Shown here piece by piece: positions 27,090-35,198 of a stretch of 64,000 nucleotides of DNA (the stretch's first letter is position 1; each line of letters opens with the position of its first letter). Location: the NCBI RefSeq assembly GCF_000488275.1, contig NZ_KI530765.1, positions 22,483-86,482 of the forward strand, read 5' to 3'. The DNA comes from Acinetobacter brisouii CIP 110357 (GTDB taxonomy: Bacteria > Pseudomonadota > Gammaproteobacteria > Pseudomonadales > Moraxellaceae). Both the position numbers and the translations under genes were made by a program. The notes beneath the pieces were generated by a model, which made no database searches, was not told where the DNA came from, and worked only from the letters and a program-made list of their open reading frames with translations.

Positions 27090-28058
27090 ATGGGAGTAAG
27101 AGCAACAATAAATTCTTATGATGAAATATTTTTACTTGGTAATTTTGTAGAAAATAAAGAAATCACCTTAGAAAATTTTGAAAATATTGTGGTTGATTAT
27201 GAAATTAAAGATACAGAGCTAAAGTGTTGTTTAACTGATGAAAAAGGTAAGTGTGGTCAGATCCATCAAAAAGGTTACTTAGTCTTATTAAGTGATGGTA
27301 CTTACAGTTTGATGGGAGGAACGTGTGGCAGAACTAAATTTAATGCAGATAGTACAATTTCCAAAAATATTGCCTCATTCGAAAATGAACGTAAAAGACA
27401 AGAAAAGCTGGGTAGTCTTTATGATTTTATAAATAATAAAGAAAAATACCAAAATATAATTAATAGCTTAAAAGAAATAGTTGGTGAAATAACAGCATTT
27501 TATCGAGAGATTCAAATACTAGGTTTTAACCTTAAAATATTGAATGATAGATATAAATCATCTGATAGAGCTGTTCTAATAAAAACATATAAATATGATG
27601 AGAAAGGTAATTCTAGATACCAAACGACAGAAAGAATTGGATATTTACAGGAGCTTAATCTGTTTGATGCAAAAGATACTGGGAGCTATGGTCTAGACGT
27701 TCATAGACTAATAATAGGACTAAAAAAAGCTTGTGAGCTAGATGATCAAATAAAGCAAAAGCCAAAAGCTCGGGTTGATAAGCAAGTCAATGATCTGGTA
27801 AGAGATTTAAGCCATTTTGAGAGTTTGCAAGATGAATTATTGATGAGAAAATCTAGCATAGAACGGTTTAAAAATTCAGACTTATCACTGCTATGTTATT
27901 TAACAAATAGTTATCATCTTAGACAAGATGCTGCCAAGTATTTTCTACGAAGTAAAGGTAGAGATATTTCTAAGACTGAATCTTATTTAGCAAACAAAGA
28001 TAGCTCCTATTTAGATCAATATAGTTGTGATGAACTAAGGGTTAAATCAAAGCATTAA
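27090..28058 (+). CDS. Hypothetical protein with a Cys/His cluster
   Basis: This 322-residue protein is not recognised. A possible metal-binding cluster lies at about residues 46-79: CCLTDEKGKCGQIH, then GGTCGRTKF. The middle is lysine-rich and helical, and the C-terminal third resembles no family I know. A GAGGG ribosome site precedes the ATG. It is the last gene before the pdif site at 28074 and lies in the same module as the restriction-modification genes, so a defence or DNA-related role is possible but unsupported. Confidence 0.6.
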   Translation: MGVRATINSYDEIFLLGNFVENKEITLENFENIVVDYEIKDTELKCCLTDEKGKCGQIHQKGYLVLLSDGTYSLMGGTCGRTKFNADSTISKNIASFENERKRQEKLGSLYDFINNKEKYQNIINSLKEIVGEITAFYREIQILGFNLKILNDRYKSSDRAVLIKTYKYDEKGNSRYQTTERIGYLQELNLFDAKDTGSYGLDVHRLIIGLKKACELDDQIKQKPKARVDKQVNDLVRDLSHFESLQDELLMRKSSIERFKNSDLSLLCYLTNSYHLRQDAAKYFLRSKGRDISKTESYLANKDSSYLDQYSCDELRVKSKH

Positions 28059-28073
28059 GTTAAGTTTCCCTAA

Positions 28074-28101
28074 AATTAACATAATACACCTTATACGAAG
28101 T
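28074..28101 (-). other. pdif-type XerC/XerD site
   Basis: On the minus strand: XerC arm ACTTCGTATAA, spacer GGTGTA, XerD arm TTATGTTAATT. It differs from the site at 17958 at one XerC position and has the identical spacer, in opposite orientation. Confidence 0.85.
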
Positions 28102-28102
28102 C

Positions 28103-28132
28103 AAAAATGGGAGCTTTAAGCCCCCATTTTTT
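28103..28132. terminator. Terminator of higBA copy 2
   Basis: Same stem type as at 22384 (AAAAATGGG core), with one mismatch, next to the pdif site. Confidence 0.8.
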
Positions 28133-28143
28133 AAATATTTTTT

Positions 28144-28416
28144 TCAAATAAGGCTTGGGTGAGCATCTAAAATACGAATTAATGTAGCTGCTGGTCCTGT
28201 TGGATAGCGTCGTCCCTGTTCCCAATTCTGTAAGGTACGAGGGCTAATATGTAGGCGTGCAGCAAACTCATTTTGGCTCAAACCAGTTTTTTCACGTACT
28301 TCTTTAATATCAGGCAGTTCAAGTTCTGTAACTCGACTTGCTTTAACCTCTTTACGCTTAATTGCTCCTGCTTCTTTGATTGAAGCAACCAAGTCATCAA
28401 ATAAGTTGTTATCCAT
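28144..28416 (-). CDS. higA: HigA antitoxin (XRE), copy 2
   Basis: This 90-residue protein is identical in sequence to the copy at 22099-22371 and in inverted orientation. The DNA carries synonymous differences from copy 1. It overlaps higB by 8 bp. The pair sits between the pdif site at 28074 and a degenerate site at 28829. Confidence 0.9.
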   Translation of the reverse strand: MDNNLFDDLVASIKEAGAIKRKEVKASRVTELELPDIKEVREKTGLSQNEFAARLHISPRTLQNWEQGRRYPTGPAATLIRILDAHPSLI

Positions 28417-28729
28417 GAAATTGCTCCTTCACGAGTTGGCGTAGAATGGCTGTTTCCTTATCGGTTAAATTGTCTTTCACTGATTTTGGATAGGCCACTA
28501 AGAAAAAGATCTGATCGTCCTCGGTGACCCAATAATAAATCACTCGTATGCCGCCACTTTTCCCTTTGTTACCTTGAGCACAACGTACTTTGCGAATACC
28601 ACCGCCATTCTTGATTAGGTCACCTTTATCTGGCTGAACTAAAAGATCTTGCTGAAGTTGGCGATATTCCTCATCAGATACAAGGTCTTTAATTTGCTTG
28701 GTAAAGATGCTGGTTTCAATAAATAACAT
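28409..28729 (-). CDS. higB: HigB/RelE-type toxin, copy 2
   Basis: About 106 residues, identical to the copy 1 toxin from the first methionine chosen here. In the first 140 bases I count about eight synonymous changes relative to copy 1 (for example CAT/TTT-type third-position and leucine codon swaps), so this is not a very recent duplication. An upstream in-frame codon stretch differs between copies and lies in the operator, which supports the ATG at 28729. Confidence 0.85.
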   Translation of the reverse strand: MLFIETSIFTKQIKDLVSDEEYRQLQQDLLVQPDKGDLIKNGGGIRKVRCAQGNKGKSGGIRVIYYWVTEDDQIFFLVAYPKSVKDNLTDKETAILRQLVKEQFHG

Positions 28730-28735
28730 GGACTC

Positions 28736-28758
28736 TATATACGTCAATGGCGTATATA
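28736..28758. promoter_or_regulatory. HigBA operator/promoter palindrome (copy 2)
   Basis: TATATACG-TCAATGG-CGTATATA, the counterpart of the palindrome at 21758. Confidence 0.55.
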
Positions 28759-28828
28759 AATTCTAGCAGCTTTCATAACAAAAAACGAGAGCTGATGAAT
28801 CTCTGTTATTCAGGCATTTCCAGCATGT

Positions 28829-28855
28829 ATTTAACATAAATTTATTGCACGAAAT
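28829..28855 (-). other. Degenerate pdif-like site
   Basis: On the minus strand: XerC-like arm ATTTCGTGCAA, spacer TAAAT, intact XerD arm TTATGTTAAAT. The XerC arm departs from the consensus and the spacer has five bases. Confidence 0.5.
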
Positions 28856-28937
28856 CAAACTATCCCTAGTTATCTTGACAAATTTTTAGTTAAAAAAAAG
28901 AAAAGGTGCAGTATTCTTAAATGGATGAATTATAAAA

Positions 28938-29306
28938 TCAGTGATTATAAGTTTTTGAATTTATTTTATAGTTTTTAGCTAATTCATCAACCAAATATTG
29001 AACATACTCCTCTGAACTATTTTCAATAATTTCATTAAGAAATTGGGGCTCATTGATCAGATTAACAGGGATCTGTGCTGTATTAGACTGCCGTTGAAGT
29101 GCTAATAAAATCGTTAATAATTCATATGTATAGCTAAATTTCGAATCATTTTTAATCACCTCTATAACATATGAAGACATTTCAAAAGCATCAGGTGGGG
29201 ATAACTTACAAACAAATTCATCAATGAAATTAGATAAATACCATTCTTCAAGTTCAGATTCAGCATTTATTTTTTGCAGAAAACTCATTAAGGAATCTAT
29301 AAACAT
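28938..29306 (-). CDS. Hypothetical small protein
   Basis: This 122-residue acidic, largely helical protein is not recognised. There is no signal peptide or membrane segment. The pattern of an early FIDEFVCKL and a later EEYVQYLVDEL is compatible with an immunity-type or scaffold protein, but that is only a guess. It lies alone between the second HigBA copy and repeat copy B. Confidence 0.45.
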   Translation of the reverse strand: MFIDSLMSFLQKINAESELEEWYLSNFIDEFVCKLSPPDAFEMSSYVIEVIKNDSKFSYTYELLTILLALQRQSNTAQIPVNLINEPQFLNEIIENSSEEYVQYLVDELAKNYKINSKTYNH

Positions 29307-29347
29307 TTCTATTTTTCCTAAAGTTAATAAAATCTCTGATATGAAAT

Positions 29348-29480
29348 GAAAAAAGCCCCAACATCCTGTTGGGGCTTTTTCCGTATTTGCGTCTTAGGGT
29401 CAACTCCTGTCATCCCTCACGATCCTGATGCGAGAACTTATTATTTTTGTTTGATATTCCGGAACATCCTGTTCCTTGAT
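29348..29480 (-). ncRNA. Candidate small RNA, repeat element copy B
   Basis: Reading the minus strand: hairpin GGAACAGGATGTTCC (29461-29475), then TAATAAGTTCTCGCATCAGG and ATCGTGAGGGATGACAGGAG, then a perfect terminator at 29349-29380 with loop AGGA. It is almost identical to copy C (35199) over the central 50 bases. No ORF is conserved. Confidence 0.6.
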
Positions 29481-29648
29481 GAGTTCAGAATAAGAAATTT
29501 GATCAAGCTTGAATAGGGGACATTGTCCCCTATCCGTGTGAGATATGGCGTACAGCGTTAGAGAAAAATTCACCAAGGCAATCAGGCTATCAAAAGGGCC
29601 AGAATGCTCAATGTTGCAAGCTCAGGGGGCTAGAGATGAGTTTTATCC

Positions 29649-32495
29649 TTAAGCCATAAACTTCTTCTTATTCTTACATTGGTCATGTGGAATACCATAA
29701 CCGGAACATCCCCAGAACTTTCCATAATGCCCGGTACGTAATCGCATCGGTCGGCCACATTGATCACAGATCCTGATTTCTTTTCGACAATTTGGATTTT
29801 GACAAATGCTATGCTCTTGCTGGTCTAGGCTAGGTGAGCCACATTGTTCACATACTCTCGGTTTAGACCGGCAGATACTGCCTGAGCTACAGCGATAGAA
29901 TTCCCCAAACTGGCCATCTGCCATCTTGAAGTAGCCGTCAGTACAGACTGGGCACTTAAAGATTTGGCGATCTTCACTGGCAAAACTTTCAGACAGGATA
30001 TTCAGTTGATATTTGGGTGCAAGGAGTTCGGTAATGAATTCCGAAGGTGCTCTTGAATCAGCCAGAATATAGCACTTGTGTTTGGCCCGGGTGATTGCAA
30101 CATACAATAGCCGTCGTTCTTCAGAATGTGGATAGCGATCCAGCGACGGAAGCAAGGCATCCACAACCGCATCTTCTTTATTCTGGTTGGGAAAACCGGT
30201 TTTTCCCTGAGAAAATCCAATCAAGATACAGTAGTCTGCTTCCAGACCTTTAGAACCATGGAAAGTCCAGTAAGCAATATTGGCGTATGTTGATCGTACT
30301 TGGTCTTTGACGTTATTCAACAAATAGCGATAGCGTGCCAGGACGGCAATCGATGCCGTGGCATTCTCCTGTCTGATTGCTCGAATCAGTTCAATAACCT
30401 GACCTTCCAATGTTTGATGCTGAGCATGACTATCCAGCAAATACACGGCTGATTGTTCAACCTGTGTGGCTGTGACCACATTTTTCTGATACTGCTCTGG
30501 ATTTTGCATCACAAACTTGCCTGCAGTTAAGGCAATACTGTTGTTATAGCGATAGGTCTTTTCCAGTTTGGTCAGGGAATGGGGACCCACCAGATCGGCA
30601 AATCGTGTGGTGAGTTCCAGTTTTCCACCTGAGAAGCGATAAATTGACTGCCAGTCATCGCCTACCACGGTTAAAATCGGGGATGGACCTTGTCGGATTA
30701 ATGCCTGCAACAGTTGCATCCGAGCCATGGAAATATCCTGGAACTCATCTACCAGAATATGGGTCCATGGTGGGCAAAAAGCATCGGGGCGAATCAGGTC
30801 TGTGGCCTGCAGAATCATGTCATCAAAATCAATGCTGTGATCATCTTGTAATTTCTGGCAGTAGGCTTGATGGATTTGATCCAGCAGCTTGGCATAACGT
30901 TCAGCAAATGCGATACCTTGCTGCTGAAGGCGTTGTAGAATGGCCGTGCGGTCTAAGCGTTCCACTCGAATCGCAGCCAAACTCTTGACGTAGCGCTTGG
31001 CGGTGCTACTGATCATGCCAGCCTGATTCAGCACCTCAAAAATTTCCTGAGCCGATTTCTGAATCACTGGAATCTGCTGTTGCTGCATCAATTGCGCTAA
31101 TCGCTGTTCAAGCCGATTCTCGGTCCAGTCATAGTGATAGGTTTCTAATAAAGTGGTGCCACAGCTTTGATGTAATTCCCGTTTCTTGCGAATAATGGCA
31201 TTGTATTCTTGTGATGGGATATCCGGTCGGGTTTTACCTTGACGATCAATGCCAAAGTGTTCCAGATAAACATCTGCATCGCTTAAGTAAAAGTCTGGGC
31301 GATAGTCGAAGCCCAGTTCAATTCGTCGCTTGGTGATATAAGGCGCTTCATACTGATAGGCAATGCCATGCAGAAATAACCAGTTGGCAATCAGCAGTTC
31401 CTGATAACCGCGTACCCGTTCACCTTGCAAGGTACGATATTCATGATCACGCACATAACGATCATATTCCGCTTTCGTTTTAAAATCGAAGGCATTGACC
31501 GGCTGGTAACTTAATTCAATAAAGCGGCTCAGCCCATCTGGATCAGACTGGATATAGTGACTCAGCCATTCGGTCATCCAGATTTCTAATTTGGTCGGAT
31601 CTTCTGTAAAAACTGATAAATGGGTGGGGATTTTTTGTTGCTGCAGAATACTGCGTCCTAAAGCATGGAAGGTCATCACTTCAGGACAATCCTCTGCGGC
31701 AAGACCACAACTTAGACTGCGCTTTTCTAAGCGCTCTCGCAATTCTTTGGCTGCTGCATTGTTATATGCCAGGATTAAAATCTCATGCTGATGGGCTAAG
31801 TCGGAATCAATCAAATCTAGGGCCTTTGCCACCATCACCGAGGTCTTTCCTGTTCCGGCCGCAGCCAGAACCAGATTACGATCGTCATTGCGAATGACTG
31901 CCAGACGTTGTTGCTCAGTCAGTGGATTAGACTCAATCTGCTCAAAAAAGCTGTGGCGCTGCTGTAACTGTTGTTGTTCGTATTCCTGACGGAGAACAGA
32001 CTTGCCTTGATCTAAAGGCAGGTAGGTCAGCATCTGATCTAATTTCTGCAGCATTTCTGGATCAAGCTGTTTTTGCCAAACAGTCTGAGCCGTCAGGTAA
32101 TTCTGCAGTAATGGAACCAGTGTTGTCTTTAGCGTCGCGAGACTGGATTCACGTAAATACTGTTGTTGTGCCAGCGTTTGAAAACCGTTCAGGGCTTGAG
32201 TGAGATTCTGATTGAGCGCTACCTGACTTGCCTGGACAATGCCCTCAAAACAACCATTTAAATCTGCCTGATTCAGCATGGAATAATCTAAAAACTGCTC
32301 TGCAACATGCCATGAAAATCTAGATCCCCAGAAACCCTGTTGAAGCTGGGCAATACCTTGACTCTGTTGATATGGAAATTGGCGTGTGTCTTGATTCTTA
32401 TACTGAACTTCAATGTAGTCTGTTGTCACAATCATCTGACGGATTGGGCTAAATAACTTGCCCAAAAAACTGGTTCGAATAATTTTACGGGTCAC
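29649..32495 (-). CDS. HelD/UvrD-like superfamily 1 helicase with embedded nuclease and zinc ribbons
   Basis: This 948-residue protein has helicase motif I AAAGTGKT at 211-218, motif II DEFQD, and motifs GDDWQSIYRFSGG, TFHGSKGLEAD and LLYVAITRAKH. Between the first helicase blocks lies a PD-(D/E)XK nuclease-like region (Glu366, Pro-Asp at 400-401, Glu412 in VYLEHFG). The C-terminus carries three Cys-rich topoisomerase-type zinc ribbons (CPVCTDGYF, CEQCGSPS, CDQCGRPM). E. coli helicase IV is much shorter (684). A DNA repair or defence role is plausible; the plasmid location does not decide. Confidence 0.8.
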   Translation of the reverse strand: MTRKIIRTSFLGKLFSPIRQMIVTTDYIEVQYKNQDTRQFPYQQSQGIAQLQQGFWGSRFSWHVAEQFLDYSMLNQADLNGCFEGIVQASQVALNQNLTQALNGFQTLAQQQYLRESSLATLKTTLVPLLQNYLTAQTVWQKQLDPEMLQKLDQMLTYLPLDQGKSVLRQEYEQQQLQQRHSFFEQIESNPLTEQQRLAVIRNDDRNLVLAAAGTGKTSVMVAKALDLIDSDLAHQHEILILAYNNAAAKELRERLEKRSLSCGLAAEDCPEVMTFHALGRSILQQQKIPTHLSVFTEDPTKLEIWMTEWLSHYIQSDPDGLSRFIELSYQPVNAFDFKTKAEYDRYVRDHEYRTLQGERVRGYQELLIANWLFLHGIAYQYEAPYITKRRIELGFDYRPDFYLSDADVYLEHFGIDRQGKTRPDIPSQEYNAIIRKKRELHQSCGTTLLETYHYDWTENRLEQRLAQLMQQQQIPVIQKSAQEIFEVLNQAGMISSTAKRYVKSLAAIRVERLDRTAILQRLQQQGIAFAERYAKLLDQIHQAYCQKLQDDHSIDFDDMILQATDLIRPDAFCPPWTHILVDEFQDISMARMQLLQALIRQGPSPILTVVGDDWQSIYRFSGGKLELTTRFADLVGPHSLTKLEKTYRYNNSIALTAGKFVMQNPEQYQKNVVTATQVEQSAVYLLDSHAQHQTLEGQVIELIRAIRQENATASIAVLARYRYLLNNVKDQVRSTYANIAYWTFHGSKGLEADYCILIGFSQGKTGFPNQNKEDAVVDALLPSLDRYPHSEERRLLYVAITRAKHKCYILADSRAPSEFITELLAPKYQLNILSESFASEDRQIFKCPVCTDGYFKMADGQFGEFYRCSSGSICRSKPRVCEQCGSPSLDQQEHSICQNPNCRKEIRICDQCGRPMRLRTGHYGKFWGCSGYGIPHDQCKNKKKFMA

Positions 32496-32727
32496 ACTTT
32501 TACCTAAAGAGCATCAATACACAAGAACCTAGCACAGCTCTAATTAAGAACAGTGCTAGGTAAATCTGGTTTCATTAAGATTTAGATTACTACTATATTT
32601 ATCCTAGAAATATCGTTTTAGTCGTCTTAATTCAGGCTATTTCATGGGGTATACACTGAATATTTCATGGTTCTTCAATAAAAAAGAGAGCTGAATAGCC
32701 GCCAAAATTCTAAAGCCATATAGCCAT

Positions 32728-32919
32728 CTACGCTTTAATCTTTCTTTCTTCTAGCATTTCAGATAGCCAGATCGCTGTTTCCTCAACGCTTTGATGTTTA
32801 GGTACATCAATAATCCCAGAAGTTAAACCTTTTTTAATTTTTTCAATATCATAGTTTACCCCTTTAACATCTCTAAGTTCAGTGCTATTACGACGATTCA
32901 AATGGTTTTCTATAGCCAT
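32728..32919 (-). CDS. Small hypothetical protein paired with an XRE gene
   Basis: About 63 residues from the ATG at 32919 (MAIENHLNRRNSTELRDV), chosen over a longer frame that would start in low-complexity sequence. The C-terminal part ETAIWLSEMLEERKIKA looks helical. It is not recognised. It lies 77 bp downstream of a small XRE gene on the same strand and could be its partner. Confidence 0.45.
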   Translation of the reverse strand: MAIENHLNRRNSTELRDVKGVNYDIEKIKKGLTSGIIDVPKHQSVEETAIWLSEMLEERKIKA

Positions 32920-32996
32920 AATACAAGCCTTTATGAAAATTGATAAAAAGAAAAAATATCCACTCAACAGCTTACAGTACTTAAAGAATGAGTCTT

Positions 32997-33221
32997 TTAT
33001 TCTGGTGAATATGACTTAATTTTTTCAAAAACTGGATAGAAATCTAATCCCTCATCTTTCATCGTCGAAATCAATGCAACAATTACAGCAATATGCATAG
33101 GAACCACACCTTGTTTACTGTAATTCGTAATCGAATTGGGCTTCATATCTAATAATGCAGCAAACTCCTTAATTGAAAGGCCTGCTTTACCGATAAGACG
33201 TTGGAATTCACTATATGGCAT
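32997..33221 (-). CDS. Small XRE-like DNA-binding protein
   Basis: This 74-residue protein has a helix-turn-helix (KAGLSIKEFAALLDMKPNS, about 12-30, then ITNYSKQG). A long inverted repeat at 33283-33321 lies directly upstream and is a likely operator. The genes on either side are small, so this may be the regulator of a short divergent cassette. Confidence 0.65.
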   Translation of the reverse strand: MPYSEFQRLIGKAGLSIKEFAALLDMKPNSITNYSKQGVVPMHIAVIVALISTMKDEGLDFYPVFEKIKSYSPE

Positions 33222-33282
33222 TTGATTAAATTTATAGAAATTGTGTTGCAGGATTATAGCATAGGGTGATATTTACATAAAA

Positions 33283-33321
33283 ACACATAAATATATGTGT
33301 CTAACACATATATTTATGTGT
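33283..33321. promoter_or_regulatory. Perfect 18-bp inverted repeat, likely operator
   Basis: Arms ACACATAAATATATGTGT and its exact complement, separated by CTA. Each arm is itself nearly palindromic. It lies between the divergent XRE gene and the small gene at 33378. Confidence 0.65.
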
Positions 33322-33377
33322 TATAAATGGTTTTATCCAATAAACCTATTTATTCATCTCTATCGGAGAAATGTCCT

Positions 33378-33623
33378 ATGTACTCATATCCTAACTCAAT
33401 CAATGAAAAGAAAATTGCCCTTATGATCATGAATGACTTTTTCATTCAAAAAGCACATGAACTTTGGCTTTTTTTACAACTTGACCAGAGCTTTAATGAT
33501 TATGAAGCCACCCTGATTTGGACTCGACGTTATCTGGAAGAAAATCCAGAGGGTGAATATAGCGATATTCGAAAAGCCTTCATCTCTTGTTTCCCTGAGA
33601 ATTTCTTCAACTTTGAGGATTAA
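33378..33623 (+). CDS. Small hypothetical protein
   Basis: About 81 residues from the ATG at 33378, which has GGAG eight bases upstream. The sequence is aromatic-rich (DFFIQKAHELWLFLQ) and ends acidic. It has a helical look and no known motif. It is divergent from the XRE gene across the inverted repeat at 33283, so it is probably controlled by it. Confidence 0.5.
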   Translation: MYSYPNSINEKKIALMIMNDFFIQKAHELWLFLQLDQSFNDYEATLIWTRRYLEENPEGEYSDIRKAFISCFPENFFNFED

Positions 33624-33862
33624 TTTTCTAAACGGTCGTTCCTCTTTTTTAGCATTTGATCTCCGAGTGAATGCGATCAAAGAGGAATGATTGAGTTCTA
33701 AACATGAAAATGATGAGGTATAGCCGTAGCTTCGCATTTTAAAAATCAGTTTTAAAAGTTTAAAAAATTCTTTAAGCTCTTCTTATATATTTTTAAAGGA
33801 TTTTAAAAGCATGAATTACTTTTCAGAGGATCCCTTCTAGGTAATGTGACCTAGGAGGAAAA

Positions 33863-34165
33863 ATGAAAAAACTGAAATATCAGTATCGGAAAGCCATACA
33901 GAGTACGCGTCATGACTACTTCAGGGAAATTTATCCCAATGTCAGAAGTTCTAGATTTAAGAAATTTAGCACCCACCAAGAGCGTAGTTTTTATTTTATG
34001 CATCGCATTGAATATAAAGACTATCCACTTAAATTTCGTGTAGCACGTGGCACGGGCTTACCTTATATTTGGGATGACTTACCAGCGTATGTCTATGACG
34101 TTGCTAAGAGCTGGAAGCACAATTCCAAACGTAAAAACCAATACTATAAAGAACATGTCCAATAA
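33863..34165 (+). CDS. Small basic hypothetical protein
   Basis: This 100-residue protein is rich in Lys, Arg and Tyr (MKKLKYQYRKAIQ, later SWKHNSKRKNQYYKEH). It is not recognised. It has a very strong ribosome site (TAGGAGGAAAA) before the ATG and a terminator 2 bp after its stop, which supports real expression. A nucleic-acid-binding role is suggested only by charge. Confidence 0.55.
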   Translation: MKKLKYQYRKAIQSTRHDYFREIYPNVRSSRFKKFSTHQERSFYFMHRIEYKDYPLKFRVARGTGLPYIWDDLPAYVYDVAKSWKHNSKRKNQYYKEHVQ

Positions 34166-34166
34166 G

Positions 34167-34196
34167 AAATGGGAGCTATGTTATTAGCTCCCATTT
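34167..34196. terminator. Terminator, hig-type
   Basis: Stem AAATGGGAGCTA with its complement around TGTTAT. It is the same kind of hairpin as after the two higA genes and sits beside the higA remnant. Confidence 0.75.
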
Positions 34197-34305
34197 GCTT
34201 GAATATGATTCGGATAAGCATCTACAACGCGGATTAATGCCGCGGCTGATCCAGTTGGATAGCATCGTTCCGATTCCCAACTTTTTGGATAGCGAGTAGT
34301 GCTTT
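34197..34305 (-). pseudogene. Decayed higA antitoxin remnant
   Basis: On the minus strand, one frame reads SWESERCYPTGSAAALIRV and continues VDAYPN, which parallels NWEQGRRYPTGPAATLIRI and LDAHPS of the intact HigA proteins. Only the C-terminal third is left and no start codon or helix-turn-helix survives. No higB is adjacent. Confidence 0.65.
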
Positions 34306-34319
34306 TGGCCCTCCAAAAA

Positions 34320-34538
34320 CTAACGTCGCTGCTTCCCTTGCTCTTCTCGTTTCATTTGAAATCCGGCTTCAAACTCATTCACTGCTTCTTGCATTATTCC
34401 CCATGGATTTTCGATCGGGGGGAGTTGGACATCATGGCCAAATTGTTTAATTGCGTCCGGATGGTAATTAAAGCGGAATGATTCAGGCAGCCTGACCGTT
34501 TGACGTCGACCAATTTTCAGAATTTTAGTCACTTTCAT
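34320..34538 (-). CDS. Solitary VapB/AbrB-type antitoxin
   Basis: This 72-residue protein begins MKVTKILKIGRRQTVRLPES, the SpoVT-AbrB swapped-hairpin signature of VapB antitoxins (K-x-G-x-x-Q-x-V-R-L-P). The rest of the protein would bind the toxin. No VapC-like PIN gene lies on either side, so it is an orphan. It could be a remnant, or act on toxins encoded elsewhere. Confidence 0.7.
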   Translation of the reverse strand: MKVTKILKIGRRQTVRLPESFRFNYHPDAIKQFGHDVQLPPIENPWGIMQEAVNEFEAGFQMKREEQGKQRR

Positions 34539-34931
34539 TTTGACCTCCGGATGACGATGAGATCAGTCACACTGATATATCACCATCAAACTAGACCATT
34601 TTATCTGAAGAATTTGTTGTCATCGAGAAGTTACATGATGAGAAAAAATAGAGTCTTCAGATTCAATTCACATAAAAAACGGGACCGGTTGACGATTCAT
34701 ATCAGTTTCAGTGAATGCATTATTTGAGATCCTCGAGATGGAATCTGACCTAAAAAATCGCTTTCAGTCGTCTAATTCGGCTTCTTTATTAACAGAAAAG
34801 AGGTGATTTTTTGCTGTTTTCTCCAGATTTTGAGCGGGTAAAAATTGAGACCGAGCGTGAGCGAGCTCGAGATTTTATAGACTTGAACAATGTGATATAC
34901 ATTGTTCCATCCTGTAAGTTTTTGGGACTTC
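34539..34931. other. Intergenic stretch without a recognised gene
   Basis: There is no convincing coding sequence. The piece around 34757-34790 (CGCTTTCAGTCGTCTAATTC) resembles one near 32610 (CGTTTTAGTCGTCTTAATTC), a possible short dispersed repeat. A frame that opens at 34811 runs into the iteron array and is not a gene. Confidence 0.4.
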
Positions 34932-35120
34932 GTTACACGTTCAAATCGAGGGTTTTTAGTACTTCGTTACACGTTCAAATGATTATTTTTTGATCTTTGT
35001 TACACGTTCAAAGGGGGTGTTTTCGAGCTTTGTTACACATTCAACCCCGTTTTGTTACACATTCAAATGAACTTTTTCCGCTTTGTTACACGTTCAACCC
35101 GTTTTTGTTACACATTCATT
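34932..35120 (+). repeat. Seven-copy iteron-like array (GTTACACRTTCAA)
   Basis: Direct repeats of GTTACACGTTCAAA or GTTACACATTCAA start at 34932, 34966, 34999, 35032, 35054, 35085 and 35107. Spacings are 34, 33, 33, 22, 31 and 22 bp, close to multiples of 11 bp, so most copies face the same side of the helix. This is typical for binding sites of a replication or partition protein. No rep gene is adjacent, and the sequence differs from the 22-bp iterons at 42551. Confidence 0.7.
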
Positions 35121-35198
35121 TGTAAGCAATAACGTACAAATAAGGGGATAATGCCCCACGTTCAAACTTGGTCAAATTTCTTCTTCTGGATTCATCGA

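Noticed and set aside
34811..34993. 60-codon open frame over the first iterons
   Set aside because: It has no ribosome site and is made partly of iteron sequence.
34932..35120. CRISPR array
   Set aside because: Repeats are only about 14 bp with short, irregular, A/T/G-rich gaps and no cas genes.
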